Part shown: positions 19,073 to 26,034 of the stretch, one piece after another
Numbering within the stretch: the first letter of the stretch is position 1
How the letters are laid out: each line of letters opens with the position of its first letter
Virus record (IMG/VR): IMGVR_UViG_3300037574_000223
Span: 1 to 32,734 of that record
Length of the DNA stretch: 32,734 bases
Strand: one strand, 5' to 3'
DNA from: a virus
Position numbers and translations under genes: made by a program
The notes under the pieces: generated by a model
The model's database searches: none
Seen by the model: the letters and a program-made list of their open reading frames with translations, nothing else
Told to the model about the DNA's origin: nothing

Positions 19073-19931
19073 CCGAGCCCCCCGTCTTCAGCTTGGAAAG
19101 TTCCTTCTCGTCCGTATCAAGATAACGCTGGAGCATGGCGGTGCTAGACCAGCCTATGATCTCAACGATACTCGTCAGAGCTATCCCCATTTTGATCATG
19201 TTGGTTGCCGCCCCGTGCCTGAGACAGTGGAAGGTCATCTGATCTGGTATGCCCGCCCCCCTGACAATCGCTTTGAACTCACTGGAGAGGGTGTTACTGT
19301 GGTAACGCTCGGCAGCTAACGAGAAGTAGTGATCATTGCTGACATCCAGAGGCAGCAGAGCCTTGGCCAGATCGTCGTGTAACGGGAGCTCGATTTCCCT
19401 GCGGCTCTGCTTCTGCGGCATGAAGATGAATTTGCTTCGCTTCCAATCGATTGTGGAGGAGAACTCAGCACAGTCCTGCAACCTCATCCCGTAGTGCCAG
19501 CCGAGTAGGATCATGGGATACCAGTAGGCGCGAGATTCGTCGGCCCCCGATGAGACAACCAATTGTTTCACCTCATCCTCGGTGAACCCCCTTACGTGTG
19601 CCGCCTCAGGGGGTAGCTTGGGTATCAGCTTGGCGGGGTTCTTGATGAAGTAATCCATCTGGATGCCCCACTCGAAGAACGACCTCAGCCGTGCGACGTA
19701 GGTGTTAATGGTTATTCCCTTAACTCTAACCCCCTTGAGGGGAGCACGCAGGTTGCCAACCCACTTGTTGGCTGATGCTGGCTCAAGCGGGGCAAGCTGA
19801 CGGTCGTAGCAGAAGTGTGCGTAAAGTTCCAGCGTCTCCCTGTACACACGAATGGTGTTATCGGCAGCCGTTACCGCCTTCCAGTCGCAGAACTCATGGA
19901 TCAGCGACGGCAGGGTTCTTGTCTTTTTCAT
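18993..19931 (-). CDS. int: Tyrosine recombinase / phage integrase
   Basis: A 312-aa site-specific recombinase of the tyrosine family, which would join phage and host DNA by strand exchange at att sites. Residues 1-100 form the SAM-like core-binding domain. The catalytic set is complete: Arg150 (in GMRLQD), probable Lys174, His235-x-x-Arg238 (HCLRHG), Trp261 in the place where most relatives have His (IIGWSS), and nucleophile Tyr270 (QRYLD). It is the last gene of the replication operon and starts at the ATG of an ATGA overlap with the HTH gene upstream. About 26 C-terminal residues after the catalytic core are encoded in the 80-base convergent overlap with the giant gene. Its presence suggests temperate capability, though some lytic phages keep such genes. 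No att site was identified. Confidence 0.93.
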   Translation of the reverse strand: MKKTRTLPSLIHEFCDWKAVTAADNTIRVYRETLELYAHFCYDRQLAPLEPASANKWVGNLRAPLKGVRVKGITINTYVARLRSFFEWGIQMDYFIKNPAKLIPKLPPEAAHVRGFTEDEVKQLVVSSGADESRAYWYPMILLGWHYGMRLQDCAEFSSTIDWKRSKFIFMPQKQSRREIELPLHDDLAKALLPLDVSNDHYFSLAAERYHSNTLSSEFKAIVRGAGIPDQMTFHCLRHGAATNMIKMGIALTSIVEIIGWSSTAMLQRYLDTDEKELSKLKTGGSVISPPPSARMTASTLSETDGLSLLTA

Positions 19932-20278
19932 TTTACGTTGAGTAGCTCGGTGAGGTATCGCTTATTTGGGCTGACCTTAATGTGGCCCATCATGCAGCCC
20001 TCGTTCCTTAGAAGATACTTCCTGACTTGTCCTTGGTTAACGAGGTCAACCCCACAGGCGGCAGCGAAAGCCGAGGCGTGATTCACATCGACCTTGGCCC
20101 ATGTGGTTAACCGTGATATTTCCCCCACCCGCTTGAGAGTGAGGCCAGATGCCTCTGAAATCTCCTGATTAGTCTTAGCCAAGCGGCCATTACGGGCGAG
20201 AACCCGACAGAGGTTGGGAGGTATTTTGTCCATGCGAGCAACTAAACTGTTTGGCTTAGCTGTCGCGTTGTCCATCAA
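19928..20278 (-). CDS. Small helix-turn-helix protein next to integrase
   Basis: A 116-aa protein with a likely helix-turn-helix at residues 36-58 (TNQEISEASGLTLKRVGEIS), where a first helix ends in a Ser-Gly turn and a recognition helix follows. The C-terminal third is basic. It overlaps the upstream gene by ATGA and the integrase by ATGA, so the three are co-translated. A small DNA-binding protein directly before an integrase could be a directionality factor (excisionase) or a transcriptional regulator; the sequence does not decide between these. Confidence 0.65.
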   Translation of the reverse strand: MMDNATAKPNSLVARMDKIPPNLCRVLARNGRLAKTNQEISEASGLTLKRVGEISRLTTWAKVDVNHASAFAAACGVDLVNQGQVRKYLLRNEGCMMGHIKVSPNKRYLTELLNVK

Positions 20279-20754
20279 ATATCCTTCGTCTTTTCTATGG
20301 CCTGCGCTGCCTCCATTGCTGCTTCCTGTTCTGGGGAATCCACGCTTTCAGCCCGGGCCAGTGCCTCAGTAGCGAACCTGACTGACTCATGGTCGGCAGA
20401 CTCATCCTTGATGCTGTAAAGAGTGTCGGACAGGATTTTGTACATAAGGCAAAGCCTCGTCAGGGTTCCCGGCATTGGGCTACTGATTGCTGTTCTTGCC
20501 GCCTTAATGAGAATAATGGCCCGCTCCTCCTCTATCCCCAACTCCTTGGCTACGACATCAGAGCCCACACCTTTCGCCCCTGACTCCTTTGAGAGTACAC
20601 TCACTGCATAAAGAGCCTTGAACGCAGCGTCAAGCTGCCACGGCATCAACATGCTATCCAGTTCCTTGACCTTTGCCGGGTCTGTCTCGGCCACGGACAG
20701 GTCTTTGTTCTCGATGTTGCTCTCCACTATGTTTTCATCGCTCATAAATGTCAT
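20275..20754 (-). CDS. Hypothetical 159-aa operon protein
   Basis: The start at 20754 overlaps the stop of the DnaA-like gene by ATGA; a second ATG three codons later is possible. The first 35 residues are acidic and probably disordered. A helical middle (about 38-120) includes a segment SDVVAKELGIEEERAIILIK that could form a helix-turn-helix, and the C-terminus is Glu/Ala-rich. The family is not recognised. Its place between a DnaA-domain protein and an HTH protein suggests a role in replication control or DNA binding, but there is no direct evidence. Confidence 0.6.
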   Translation of the reverse strand: MTFMSDENIVESNIENKDLSVAETDPAKVKELDSMLMPWQLDAAFKALYAVSVLSKESGAKGVGSDVVAKELGIEEERAIILIKAARTAISSPMPGTLTRLCLMYKILSDTLYSIKDESADHESVRFATEALARAESVDSPEQEAAMEAAQAIEKTKDI

Positions 20755-21050
20755 GTTTTCTTAGCCATATGCCCCCCAGCAAAACGCATAAACGCCTTGA
20801 GCTCCTTCATCGCCTTGGCGTCCACGTTGATATTCCTGCCCACAATTTTTTGTCCGTAATAGACAGCAGTTCGATCAACGTTCCAGTACCTCGCCACAAC
20901 TGGCTTGGTGTAGCCAGCGTCGAGCGCAACCCACTGGCAGATGTGCCTTGGCTTGGTGTAGATGGCCTCCCGGGATTTCCCTTTTAAGACCTCAAATGAA
21001 ACGTCAAAGTAATCGGCAGCGGCCTCGGCTAGTTGGTTCAGCTTGCTCAT
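20751..21050 (-). CDS. Stand-alone DnaA domain-IV-like DNA-binding protein
   Basis: Only 99 residues, yet residues 11-70 follow the C-terminal DNA-binding domain of the replication initiator DnaA: a helix AADYFDVSFEVLKGKSR, then KPRHICQWVALDAGY, then VVARYWNVDRTAVYY matching the DnaA signature region (usual form has R-D-H-S/T-T-V). The AAA+ ATPase domain of DnaA is absent. The gene sits directly downstream of dnaB and overlaps it by ATGA (20751-20754 and 21047-21050 on its two sides). It probably recognises DnaA-box-like sites in the phage origin or blocks host DnaA; both ideas are inference. Confidence 0.8.
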   Translation of the reverse strand: MSKLNQLAEAAADYFDVSFEVLKGKSREAIYTKPRHICQWVALDAGYTKPVVARYWNVDRTAVYYGQKIVGRNINVDAKAMKELKAFMRFAGGHMAKKT

Positions 21051-22354
21051 TGGTAAATCTTTGCCTCCTTGAACTGTGTCAAGTTTCGCAGGAACAGGAA
21101 GTCAATCTTTACTCCGCTCATGCCGTCACGGTTCTTATCCACGGACAACTTGATGGGTAACACCTTGTCATCGTCGTTGACAACGTACTCAGGGTCACGC
21201 CACAACATGCAACAAATGTCGCAGTCCTGCTCCAAGGAACCAGAATCGCGAAGATCCGATAATTTTGGGGGCCTCATATCCTTGTCCGCACTTCTGCTCA
21301 ACTGGCTTATCAGTATGATTGGTATGTTCAACTCCTTGGCCAGCGACTTGCAGCCGTTGCTGATCTCGGTAACCTCGTCATTCCTGCTGCCCCTGTCCCT
21401 CGTGCTCCGTATCAGTTGGAGGTAGTCAATCACCAGTAGCTCGATCCGATGCTGGTGCAGCATCCGTCTGGCTGCCGCTGTTATCTGCTGGATGGACAGG
21501 CCGCTCCTGTCGTCAATGTGAAACGGTGCGCTGGAAATCTGGTTGGCTGCCTCGTTAATCTGGGTCAGGTGTCCCAGTGCCCTGTCTCTTCCTATCTCTG
21601 CCTGCATGTGGATGAGCCGCGCAACAAGGGCTGAGGCTGACATCTCCAGCGAGAAGATTCCAACAGGCCGCTTCTGGTTGACAGCTACCTCTTTGGCGAT
21701 GCAAAGGGCGAAGGATGTCTTCCCGACAGAGGGGCGAGCAGCGAGGATGATAATCTCAGCGGGCTTGAGGCCACCAAGGACATTGTCGAGGCTGTTGTAC
21801 TTGGTGAGGATACCTTTCATGGCGTTCGGGTCATTCACCGACGCCGCCAGCTTGGCACAATACTCCGTAGCCAGTGCTGTGGTATCCTTCTCTCCCGCCT
21901 TGGAGTGCTCCTGCGCCACGGCAAGTATCTCCTTCTGCACCCTGTCCAGTGCCTTTTCGGCCTCGGGCTCCTGCCCAACCCGAGCAATGGTGTCGCTGCA
22001 AATGGTCAGCAACCGCCGCTTGATGTAGTAGCCCATCAGTTCCTTGGCGTAGCTCTTCCAGTTGTACGAGGACGGCGTCTTGTCTGTCAGTTCTGTTACG
22101 AACAATACCCCACCCGCCGCCTCCATGCCGTCGCTCTTCTTAATCTCGTTCATCAGAAACATGTGCTCAATCTTTCTGTTGGAGTCGAAGAGGTTGAGCA
22201 TGTTGTTGAAGATGACCTTGCAGCGCACGTCATGAAAATAATCCCGGATGCAGGAGTGCTCACTCACTATCGCAGGGAGAACACTCCCGTCGGTGTCCAG
22301 CAGGATGCACCCGAGTAGTGCCTGCTCCATGTCGCTGTTGTTCGGTACTATCAT
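21047..22354 (-). CDS. dnaB: Replicative DNA helicase, DnaB family
   Basis: A hexameric 5'-3' helicase that would drive phage fork movement. The frame is open further upstream to an ATG at 22432, but the ATG at 22354 is chosen because it forms an ATGA overlap with the upstream gene stop and has AAGGAG at a good distance; this gives 435 aa. From that start: N-terminal DnaB domain at about 7-95; RecA core with Walker A ARPSVGKTS at 206-214; Walker B LLVID at 306-310; SQLSR at 350-354; and the DLRDSGSLEQDCD motif at 367-379 with its arginine finger region. All family motifs look intact. No primase or helicase loader is seen in the window, so host factors may be used. Confidence 0.94.
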   Translation of the reverse strand: MIVPNNSDMEQALLGCILLDTDGSVLPAIVSEHSCIRDYFHDVRCKVIFNNMLNLFDSNRKIEHMFLMNEIKKSDGMEAAGGVLFVTELTDKTPSSYNWKSYAKELMGYYIKRRLLTICSDTIARVGQEPEAEKALDRVQKEILAVAQEHSKAGEKDTTALATEYCAKLAASVNDPNAMKGILTKYNSLDNVLGGLKPAEIIILAARPSVGKTSFALCIAKEVAVNQKRPVGIFSLEMSASALVARLIHMQAEIGRDRALGHLTQINEAANQISSAPFHIDDRSGLSIQQITAAARRMLHQHRIELLVIDYLQLIRSTRDRGSRNDEVTEISNGCKSLAKELNIPIILISQLSRSADKDMRPPKLSDLRDSGSLEQDCDICCMLWRDPEYVVNDDDKVLPIKLSVDKNRDGMSGVKIDFLFLRNLTQFKEAKIYQ

Positions 22355-22737
22355 TCCTTGCTCCTTAACCACTCGGCGGGTAGCTGCCTGCATAGCTCGA
22401 AGAAGTCCTCTAGGCTGATGCACACAATCCAATCGGCATGGTTCTTCTTGAAACCCACTATGGGAATTTGCCCGGGCATTGCATCCCTTGCAGCCTGCTC
22501 AAGGGCAGACCTTGGTGTTCCCCTTTCCCTAAACTTGATCTCCCAGTGGAGCCTTGCCATCAAGGGGACGATGATGTCAGGGGCTGCGGTTCCACCAACG
22601 CCTCGGCCAGCGTTCTGGCATCCACGTATCGTGGCATCCTCCCCTTCGCCGTGCCACCCAGCGGCGCGTAGCTCGTCTCGGAACATGCGCTCGCCACGGG
22701 CTCCCTTCTGGCGTGAATTTATATTTAAAGTTCCCAT
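22351..22737 (-). CDS. PD-(D/E)XK nuclease, Holliday-junction-resolvase-like
   Basis: A 128-aa protein with the compact layout of phage Hjc/VRR-NUC-type nucleases. Visible residues: Glu16 in the KGARGERMF helix, Asp54 in APDIIVP, and Glu66-Ile-Lys68 in HWEIKFR, followed by a QAARDA helix (81-86) where Gln often completes the site. These form the E...D...ExK set. It would cut branched recombination or replication intermediates, which fits its place before DnaB and after recombination genes. It overlaps the upstream gene by 13 bases and dnaB by ATGA. Confidence 0.75.
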   Translation of the reverse strand: MGTLNINSRQKGARGERMFRDELRAAGWHGEGEDATIRGCQNAGRGVGGTAAPDIIVPLMARLHWEIKFRERGTPRSALEQAARDAMPGQIPIVGFKKNHADWIVCISLEDFFELCRQLPAEWLRSKE

Positions 22738-23300
22738 GTCAGCTTTGGCAGCGGGTGAAGCTCTGAATACCCCACGACATGTGCCCCACTAAAGAGCCCT
22801 GACGTTTGCATTCTGCCCTCCAACTCATCGTCACTTGCCCAGCCCATGATGTGGCAGTAGGCCATAGCTTGCCTTACATCCACGACGACCAAACAATACG
22901 TCCAGTCAGGCTTCCGTTCCTTTGGCCTTACGGGCAGCACATAATTGGTTGGCTGTAATCCCGGTCGTAGCCTCGACCCCTTCCAGTCGAGGCACAGCCC
23001 CGGGATGTCGTAACCCCCGTCGCCACGGTCGGGCGTCTGCATACAGTTCCACCGCTGGATTCGGTACATCTGGTCGCTGCCCGTCATATAAACTGTTCCC
23101 GCAAGCTGGGCCAACTGGCCTGTCAACTGATCTTCCTCCATTCGCTGCAACCTTTTCTCCACTCCCTGTATTTGGGAGCCGCTGCGCTGCCGTTCAACGA
23201 CCTTTGGCTTGAAGTGCTCCACCAATTCCACTGCCTTTGCGTGGGCCAACTCGTACAGTCGGCTGTCAATCGTGATGGTGGGGTAGGCTGGGTGGTTCAT
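22725..23300 (-). CDS. Second PD-(D/E)XK endonuclease-like protein, 191 aa
   Basis: The core is at residues 92-107: RGDGGYDIPG, then LDWKG, giving Asp94, Asp98 and Asp105-Trp-Lys107, the order expected of a PD-(D/E)XK active site of the GDGG-type seen in many phage hypothetical proteins. An N-terminal helical region (about 16-70) contains the usual place for a preceding acidic residue. A hydrophobic strand (TYCLVVVDVR, 134-143) and a GWASDDEL segment follow the core, as is common in that group. The start forms an ATGA overlap with the Cas4-like gene. It may nick or degrade DNA; substrate unknown. Confidence 0.65.
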   Translation of the reverse strand: MNHPAYPTITIDSRLYELAHAKAVELVEHFKPKVVERQRSGSQIQGVEKRLQRMEEDQLTGQLAQLAGTVYMTGSDQMYRIQRWNCMQTPDRGDGGYDIPGLCLDWKGSRLRPGLQPTNYVLPVRPKERKPDWTYCLVVVDVRQAMAYCHIMGWASDDELEGRMQTSGLFSGAHVVGYSELHPLPKLTWEL

Positions 23301-24388
23301 TTCTTGATGATGCTTCCCATCGTTCGAGATGTGGATATAGCTCCATCAAGTTTGTCTTCCACCATTTTGGAATCCCCAAACAAGCCCTTCAGCTTGGTCA
23401 GGCTAATTGAGCAGGAACCGAAAAAGTCCTTCTCTGACACGCCCCTTTCCATTGCCGCATTGTAGGCACGCAGAACATCGTTCACCTTGGAAATTGTCCT
23501 TCCCTGACGAAGGCCCCACCCCGGGATACCCCCGGAGTTCTTCTCCAGTAACACGCGAGCCTCGACCTTGCGCTGTTCCCAAATGGACTTGGACAAAGTA
23601 AAGGCAGCCTCCTGTCTGCTAAGCACAGCCGACCTGTTCGCCGTGGACATTTTACTTAGTGGTTTATTGCCATCACCGCTGGCGTCTTCCACTCTCCAGT
23701 TTGCGGCAGGACAAATGCTAACGCCCTTGCACCAGCGGCAAGCGGAATCACTTGGCATCAGCGGAGGGTTGTCAGCCTTGGATTGGTGGAGGGCAGAAAG
23801 AATCTGCTTTTCAAACGCAGCCAAATCATCCTCGGTGAACGTGCCTGTCTTGACTTTACCGTGGGGCGACTCAGGTTGGTTGAATGAGTACACTACATCC
23901 TTGCCCTCAGTGCCAAACATCCTATGGAACAGGAGTGCCTCGGCCATAGCCTGCCAGTTGCCCTCGACTTTCTCCTGACCTTGGCCTGTCTTGTAGTTAA
24001 CGAGCACCGTGTTCCCGGTTACCTTGTCGATGCCGCCAACGTCGATCTTCCCGCTGAACATTCGCTCGCTATCCGACCACTCGTACCACATGCGTACCTC
24101 CCGGATGAGTTCCTCGCAGTCGAGCAGGACGTTGTCGTAGTCCATCATCTCCTTAGCCACCAACTCCTCCTCAGGTGAGAGCTCTACGTCGAGCCCCTCC
24201 ATGAGCGCGTGAATGCGTGTTCCCCGTTCGGCAGCAGGGGAGGAGGAGTCAGCCACCTCGGACTTACTCTCCATCTGGAAGGAGCCGGGGCAGGCTGCCA
24301 CCCGCGCCAGACCGCTCGCTGATGGTAGCCCACCTCTTTCATCTACCCCGGGTTCTGCTTTACCTATTGTAATCTTACCTTTAATCAT
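23297..24388 (-). CDS. Cas4/RecB-like nuclease with Fe-S cysteines and an altered active site
   Basis: A 363-aa protein of the Cas4/AddB/DUF2800-like exonuclease group. Residues: a first Cys at 33 (AACPGS) and a C-x2-C-x5-C cluster at 217, 220 and 226, the four ligands expected for a 4Fe-4S cluster; His60 and Glu64 (RGTRIHALMEG); Asp116 (FSGKIDVG); and Gln146 in the position of the QxxxY-type motif. The third acidic residue, normally Asp or Glu in D/E-x-K, is Asn131 (VLVNYKTG), so catalysis may be lost or altered. The start has no Shine-Dalgarno site and follows the structured 108-base element, unlike the coupled genes around it. It would work with the Sak4-like ATPase in recombination. Confidence 0.8.
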   Translation of the reverse strand: MIKGKITIGKAEPGVDERGGLPSASGLARVAACPGSFQMESKSEVADSSSPAAERGTRIHALMEGLDVELSPEEELVAKEMMDYDNVLLDCEELIREVRMWYEWSDSERMFSGKIDVGGIDKVTGNTVLVNYKTGQGQEKVEGNWQAMAEALLFHRMFGTEGKDVVYSFNQPESPHGKVKTGTFTEDDLAAFEKQILSALHQSKADNPPLMPSDSACRWCKGVSICPAANWRVEDASGDGNKPLSKMSTANRSAVLSRQEAAFTLSKSIWEQRKVEARVLLEKNSGGIPGWGLRQGRTISKVNDVLRAYNAAMERGVSEKDFFGSCSISLTKLKGLFGDSKMVEDKLDGAISTSRTMGSIIKK

Positions 24389-24403
24389 AACTAAAATTTA
24401 GTA

Positions 24404-24511
24404 ACCAGAGGGGTGCAGCACAGCGGAAATGAATGGAAACCGCTGCGGGTGATGCTGCTTTTGTTTTTTCCCGTTACAACAACCATGCTGTTCACCCGAA
24501 ACCCCTCTGGT
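24404..24511 (-). other. 108-base structured element between Sak4-like and Cas4-like genes
   Basis: The only long untranslated gap in this operon. A perfect 11-bp inverted repeat (24404-24414 ACCAGAGGGGT with 24501-24511 ACCCCTCTGGT) closes the element. Inside, CAGCGG (24421-24426) pairs with CCGCTG (24440-24445), and CGGGTGA (24446-24452) pairs with TCACCCG (24492-24498), giving a closed multibranch fold. GCAGCA at 24415-24420 can also pair with TGCTGC at 24453-24458, which would be an alternative or pseudoknot. The element starts three bases after the Sak4 stop and ends 15 bases before the Cas4-like start. It could be a leader RNA, a processing site or a small RNA. A short ORF crossing it on the same strand has no coding signal. 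Confidence 0.55.
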
Positions 24512-24514
24512 AAA

Positions 24515-25444
24515 TTATTTAATATGAGACATTGCCGTGGAGATGAACACGTCTGGCTTGTCCAAAATCGAATCAGCGTATGACGGCGTGATCGCCTGCC
24601 ATGTTTCACCATCCTTGATTTGGCCGCGCATAACCATGAACTTCTGCACCACTATCTCCTTGCCAACAAACAACTCGCTGAGCTTGTTGCGAATGACCTC
24701 GTTAAGGCTGGGGCTGGGCTTACCATTCGCCTTGGGTTCTGGCTCGGGCTCAGGCTGCTCAAACTTAACAGGCTCTACTGGCTCACCAGTCTCCAGCCAA
24801 CCCAACAACTCTTTGGCCAGTTCCTCGCCGGGGCGAGCATACATCTGACCAGTCAGCGATGGGCATCGGGACTTCTCAATGGTCATGTTGTTCATGGTGT
24901 CCATGCTCCCGAACACATCAAACTCGAAGTCAATTCCGTCCCGCTGTACTGTGGCGAGCCCGACCTTGGTCACGCTGATCTTGCCCTTGTCGTCCTTCTC
25001 TTGAGCGTAAGACTGCTTCTGCCGCATCGTGCTGATAACGTGCCCCGGGTATCCCAGCATGGTATCGAGCAACTTGTCCTGCAATGGTGTGACCTTGCCC
25101 CAAGCGTTGAAGCTCTTGCCGTACTTGCTCACGAGGTCAAGTGCCCCGTCCTTCCCGATCCACGCATGGCTCAGGCTGTCTATGATCAGAGTGTTGTAGC
25201 CCCCCTCTGCTGCCCGATTGATGGCGTCGATGTAGTTCTGGGGGTGGTGATTGTCCAGTTGGGCCACATCGAACTCGTACTCGGCGGAATAAATCTCCGC
25301 TGAACTGCGCTCGGTGTCGATTAGTGCGGTACTGTTTCCCAGATAGCTGGCTAGTTTCAGTGCCGTGTATGTTTTTCCACCGCCGCTTACCCCGGCGATG
25401 GCCATCCTTAGATTGCGGTTGCTCCGCTTGGCTTTTTTAAACAT
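24515..25444 (-). CDS. Sak4-like RecA-fold single-strand annealing ATPase with C-terminal extension
   Basis: A 309-aa P-loop ATPase of the phage Sak4/AAA_24 group, which helps anneal DNA strands in recombination. Walker A is at residues 18-25 (GVSGGGKT), Walker B at 85-90 (TLIIDS), and a sensor-like STMRQKQSYAQ lies at about 140-150. After about residue 213 an acidic and Pro-rich linker (PEPEPEPK) leads to a separate basic C-terminal domain ending at 309. The start follows the RHH gene stop by nine bases, with no obvious Shine-Dalgarno site. It is the second gene of the operon. Confidence 0.82.
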   Translation of the reverse strand: MFKKAKRSNRNLRMAIAGVSGGGKTYTALKLASYLGNSTALIDTERSSAEIYSAEYEFDVAQLDNHHPQNYIDAINRAAEGGYNTLIIDSLSHAWIGKDGALDLVSKYGKSFNAWGKVTPLQDKLLDTMLGYPGHVISTMRQKQSYAQEKDDKGKISVTKVGLATVQRDGIDFEFDVFGSMDTMNNMTIEKSRCPSLTGQMYARPGEELAKELLGWLETGEPVEPVKFEQPEPEPEPKANGKPSPSLNEVIRNKLSELFVGKEIVVQKFMVMRGQIKDGETWQAITPSYADSILDKPDVFISTAMSHIK

Positions 25445-25453
25445 AAGTTAATT

Positions 25454-25618
25454 TTAGTCGTTTATTTTCTGTTCGCATCTCTTCAGCTTTATTCCTTCAG
25501 TTATGAACAGCGATGCTGCTGCACCCTTTTTCATTCCTGTTTTCTTGCACCACCTTGACAGGACTCGATGAACCCTTGGCTCAATGGCTACCACTGTTAA
25601 TCTCTTCGCGTCTTCCAT
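25454..25618 (-). CDS. 54-aa ribbon-helix-helix (CopG/Arc-like) regulator
   Basis: An ATG-to-TAA frame of 55 codons not apparent as a long ORF. The translation has a short beta-strand (KRLTVVAIEP, residues 5-14), a helix (RVHRVLSRWCKKTG, 15-28), then a Lys/Ala-rich second helix (KKGAAASLFITEGIKL, 30-45). This is the length and layout of ribbon-helix-helix repressors of the CopG/Arc type. It is the first gene of the - strand replication operon and lies directly downstream of a 10-bp tandem repeat, so it may repress its own operon. The assignment is by pattern, not by search. Confidence 0.7.
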   Translation of the reverse strand: MEDAKRLTVVAIEPRVHRVLSRWCKKTGMKKGAAASLFITEGIKLKRCEQKIND

Positions 25619-25710
25619 GTTAACAAGAAGAGGGTGGCCAGTCGCCCCTGATGCGTCAACAATTATTTTGAATTATTTTGAAAAAGTTTTCAGCACGAGA
25701 TGGGGAGGAG
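25619..25710 (-). promoter_or_regulatory. Probable promoter and operator region of the replication operon
   Basis: The gap upstream of the 54-aa regulator is AT-rich near 25661-25690 and holds two AATAAT hexamers on the - strand (5 of 6 against the usual -10 box). TTGACG at 25653-25658 on the - strand is a good -35-like box but has no well-spaced -10. No convincing complete promoter was found. Confidence 0.3.
25661..25680. repeat. Perfect tandem repeat of a 10-base unit, possible operator
   Basis: AATTATTTTG occurs twice with no gap (25661-25670 and 25671-25680), one DNA turn apart, about 43 bases upstream of the ribbon-helix-helix regulator gene. RHH repressors often bind direct or inverted repeats at this spacing. 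Its role as operator is inferred from position. Confidence 0.5.
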
Positions 25711-25712
25711 AT

Positions 25713-25737
25713 AAAAAACGAGGGGGCCGAAGCCCCC
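25713..25737 (-). terminator. Intrinsic terminator ending the right-hand operon
   Basis: On the - strand a perfect 6-bp G/C stem (GGGGGC with GCCCCC, + strand 25722-25727 and 25732-25737) is closed by a UUCG tetraloop with the favoured C-G closing pair, followed after three bases by six T (25713-25718). It lies 46 bases downstream of the last gene of the right operon (stop at 25783) and before the promoter region of the replication operon, so it separates the two. Confidence 0.9.
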
Positions 25738-25782
25738 CCGCCACAAGTAAACATAAACAGGTACTGACATAACAGAAGCCCG

Positions 25783-26034
25783 TCAGGGAGAAGAATGCCT
25801 CGCCCTGTGGGATGGGTCAAGCCTGACCGGGCAACCAATGCTTTGGGTCACCGCCTCGGCAAATTCCACCACCTGTTCATAGCTCTCAAGCTGTTGCATG
25901 GTATCGTGAACAACCTTCCGATCCTCATCTCGATACCCGAGAGCACTCATCACCCCGCCTACCGTAGCCGCTAGGCTGTACCTGTTGTGGTGGGACAGGG
26001 GAATCCGAACGAACCCTTTGCTTACATCAATCAA
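25783..26034 (-). CDS. Hypothetical 83-aa protein, last gene of the right operon
   Basis: The frame is open to 26133, but that would lie inside the upstream gene. A TTG at 26034 overlaps the stop of that gene by eight bases and has AAAGGT just upstream, so it is preferred; an ATG 33 codons further on is a shorter alternative. The C-terminal half is helical and acidic with a Tyr/Glu/Val segment. No family is recognised. Ends before the UUCG terminator. Confidence 0.45.
   Translation of the reverse strand: MIDVSKGFVRIPLSHHNRYSLAATVGGVMSALGYRDEDRKVVHDTMQQLESYEQVVEFAEAVTQSIGCPVRLDPSHRARHSSP

Noticed and set aside
24404-24511. Inverted-repeat element as a miniature transposon (MITE)
   Set aside because: The ends are perfect inverted repeats, but no target-site duplication is evident and the internal stems suit an RNA fold better.
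24391-24612. 73-codon - strand frame across the structured element
   Set aside because: It is a shadow of the Sak4-like gene at its start, continues through the inverted repeats, and its composition looks non-coding.
25584-25772. 62-codon + strand frame opposite the RHH regulator
   Set aside because: It is antisense to a better-supported gene and crosses the terminator.
25656-25838. 60-codon - strand frame over the terminator
   Set aside because: It spans the UUCG hairpin and T tract, lacks a start signal and has non-coding composition.
25996-26020. T-arm-like string on the - strand (GGGTTCGTTCGGATTCCCC)
   Set aside because: It codes in frame for the 83-aa protein and does not form a proper 5-bp stem with a 7-base loop.
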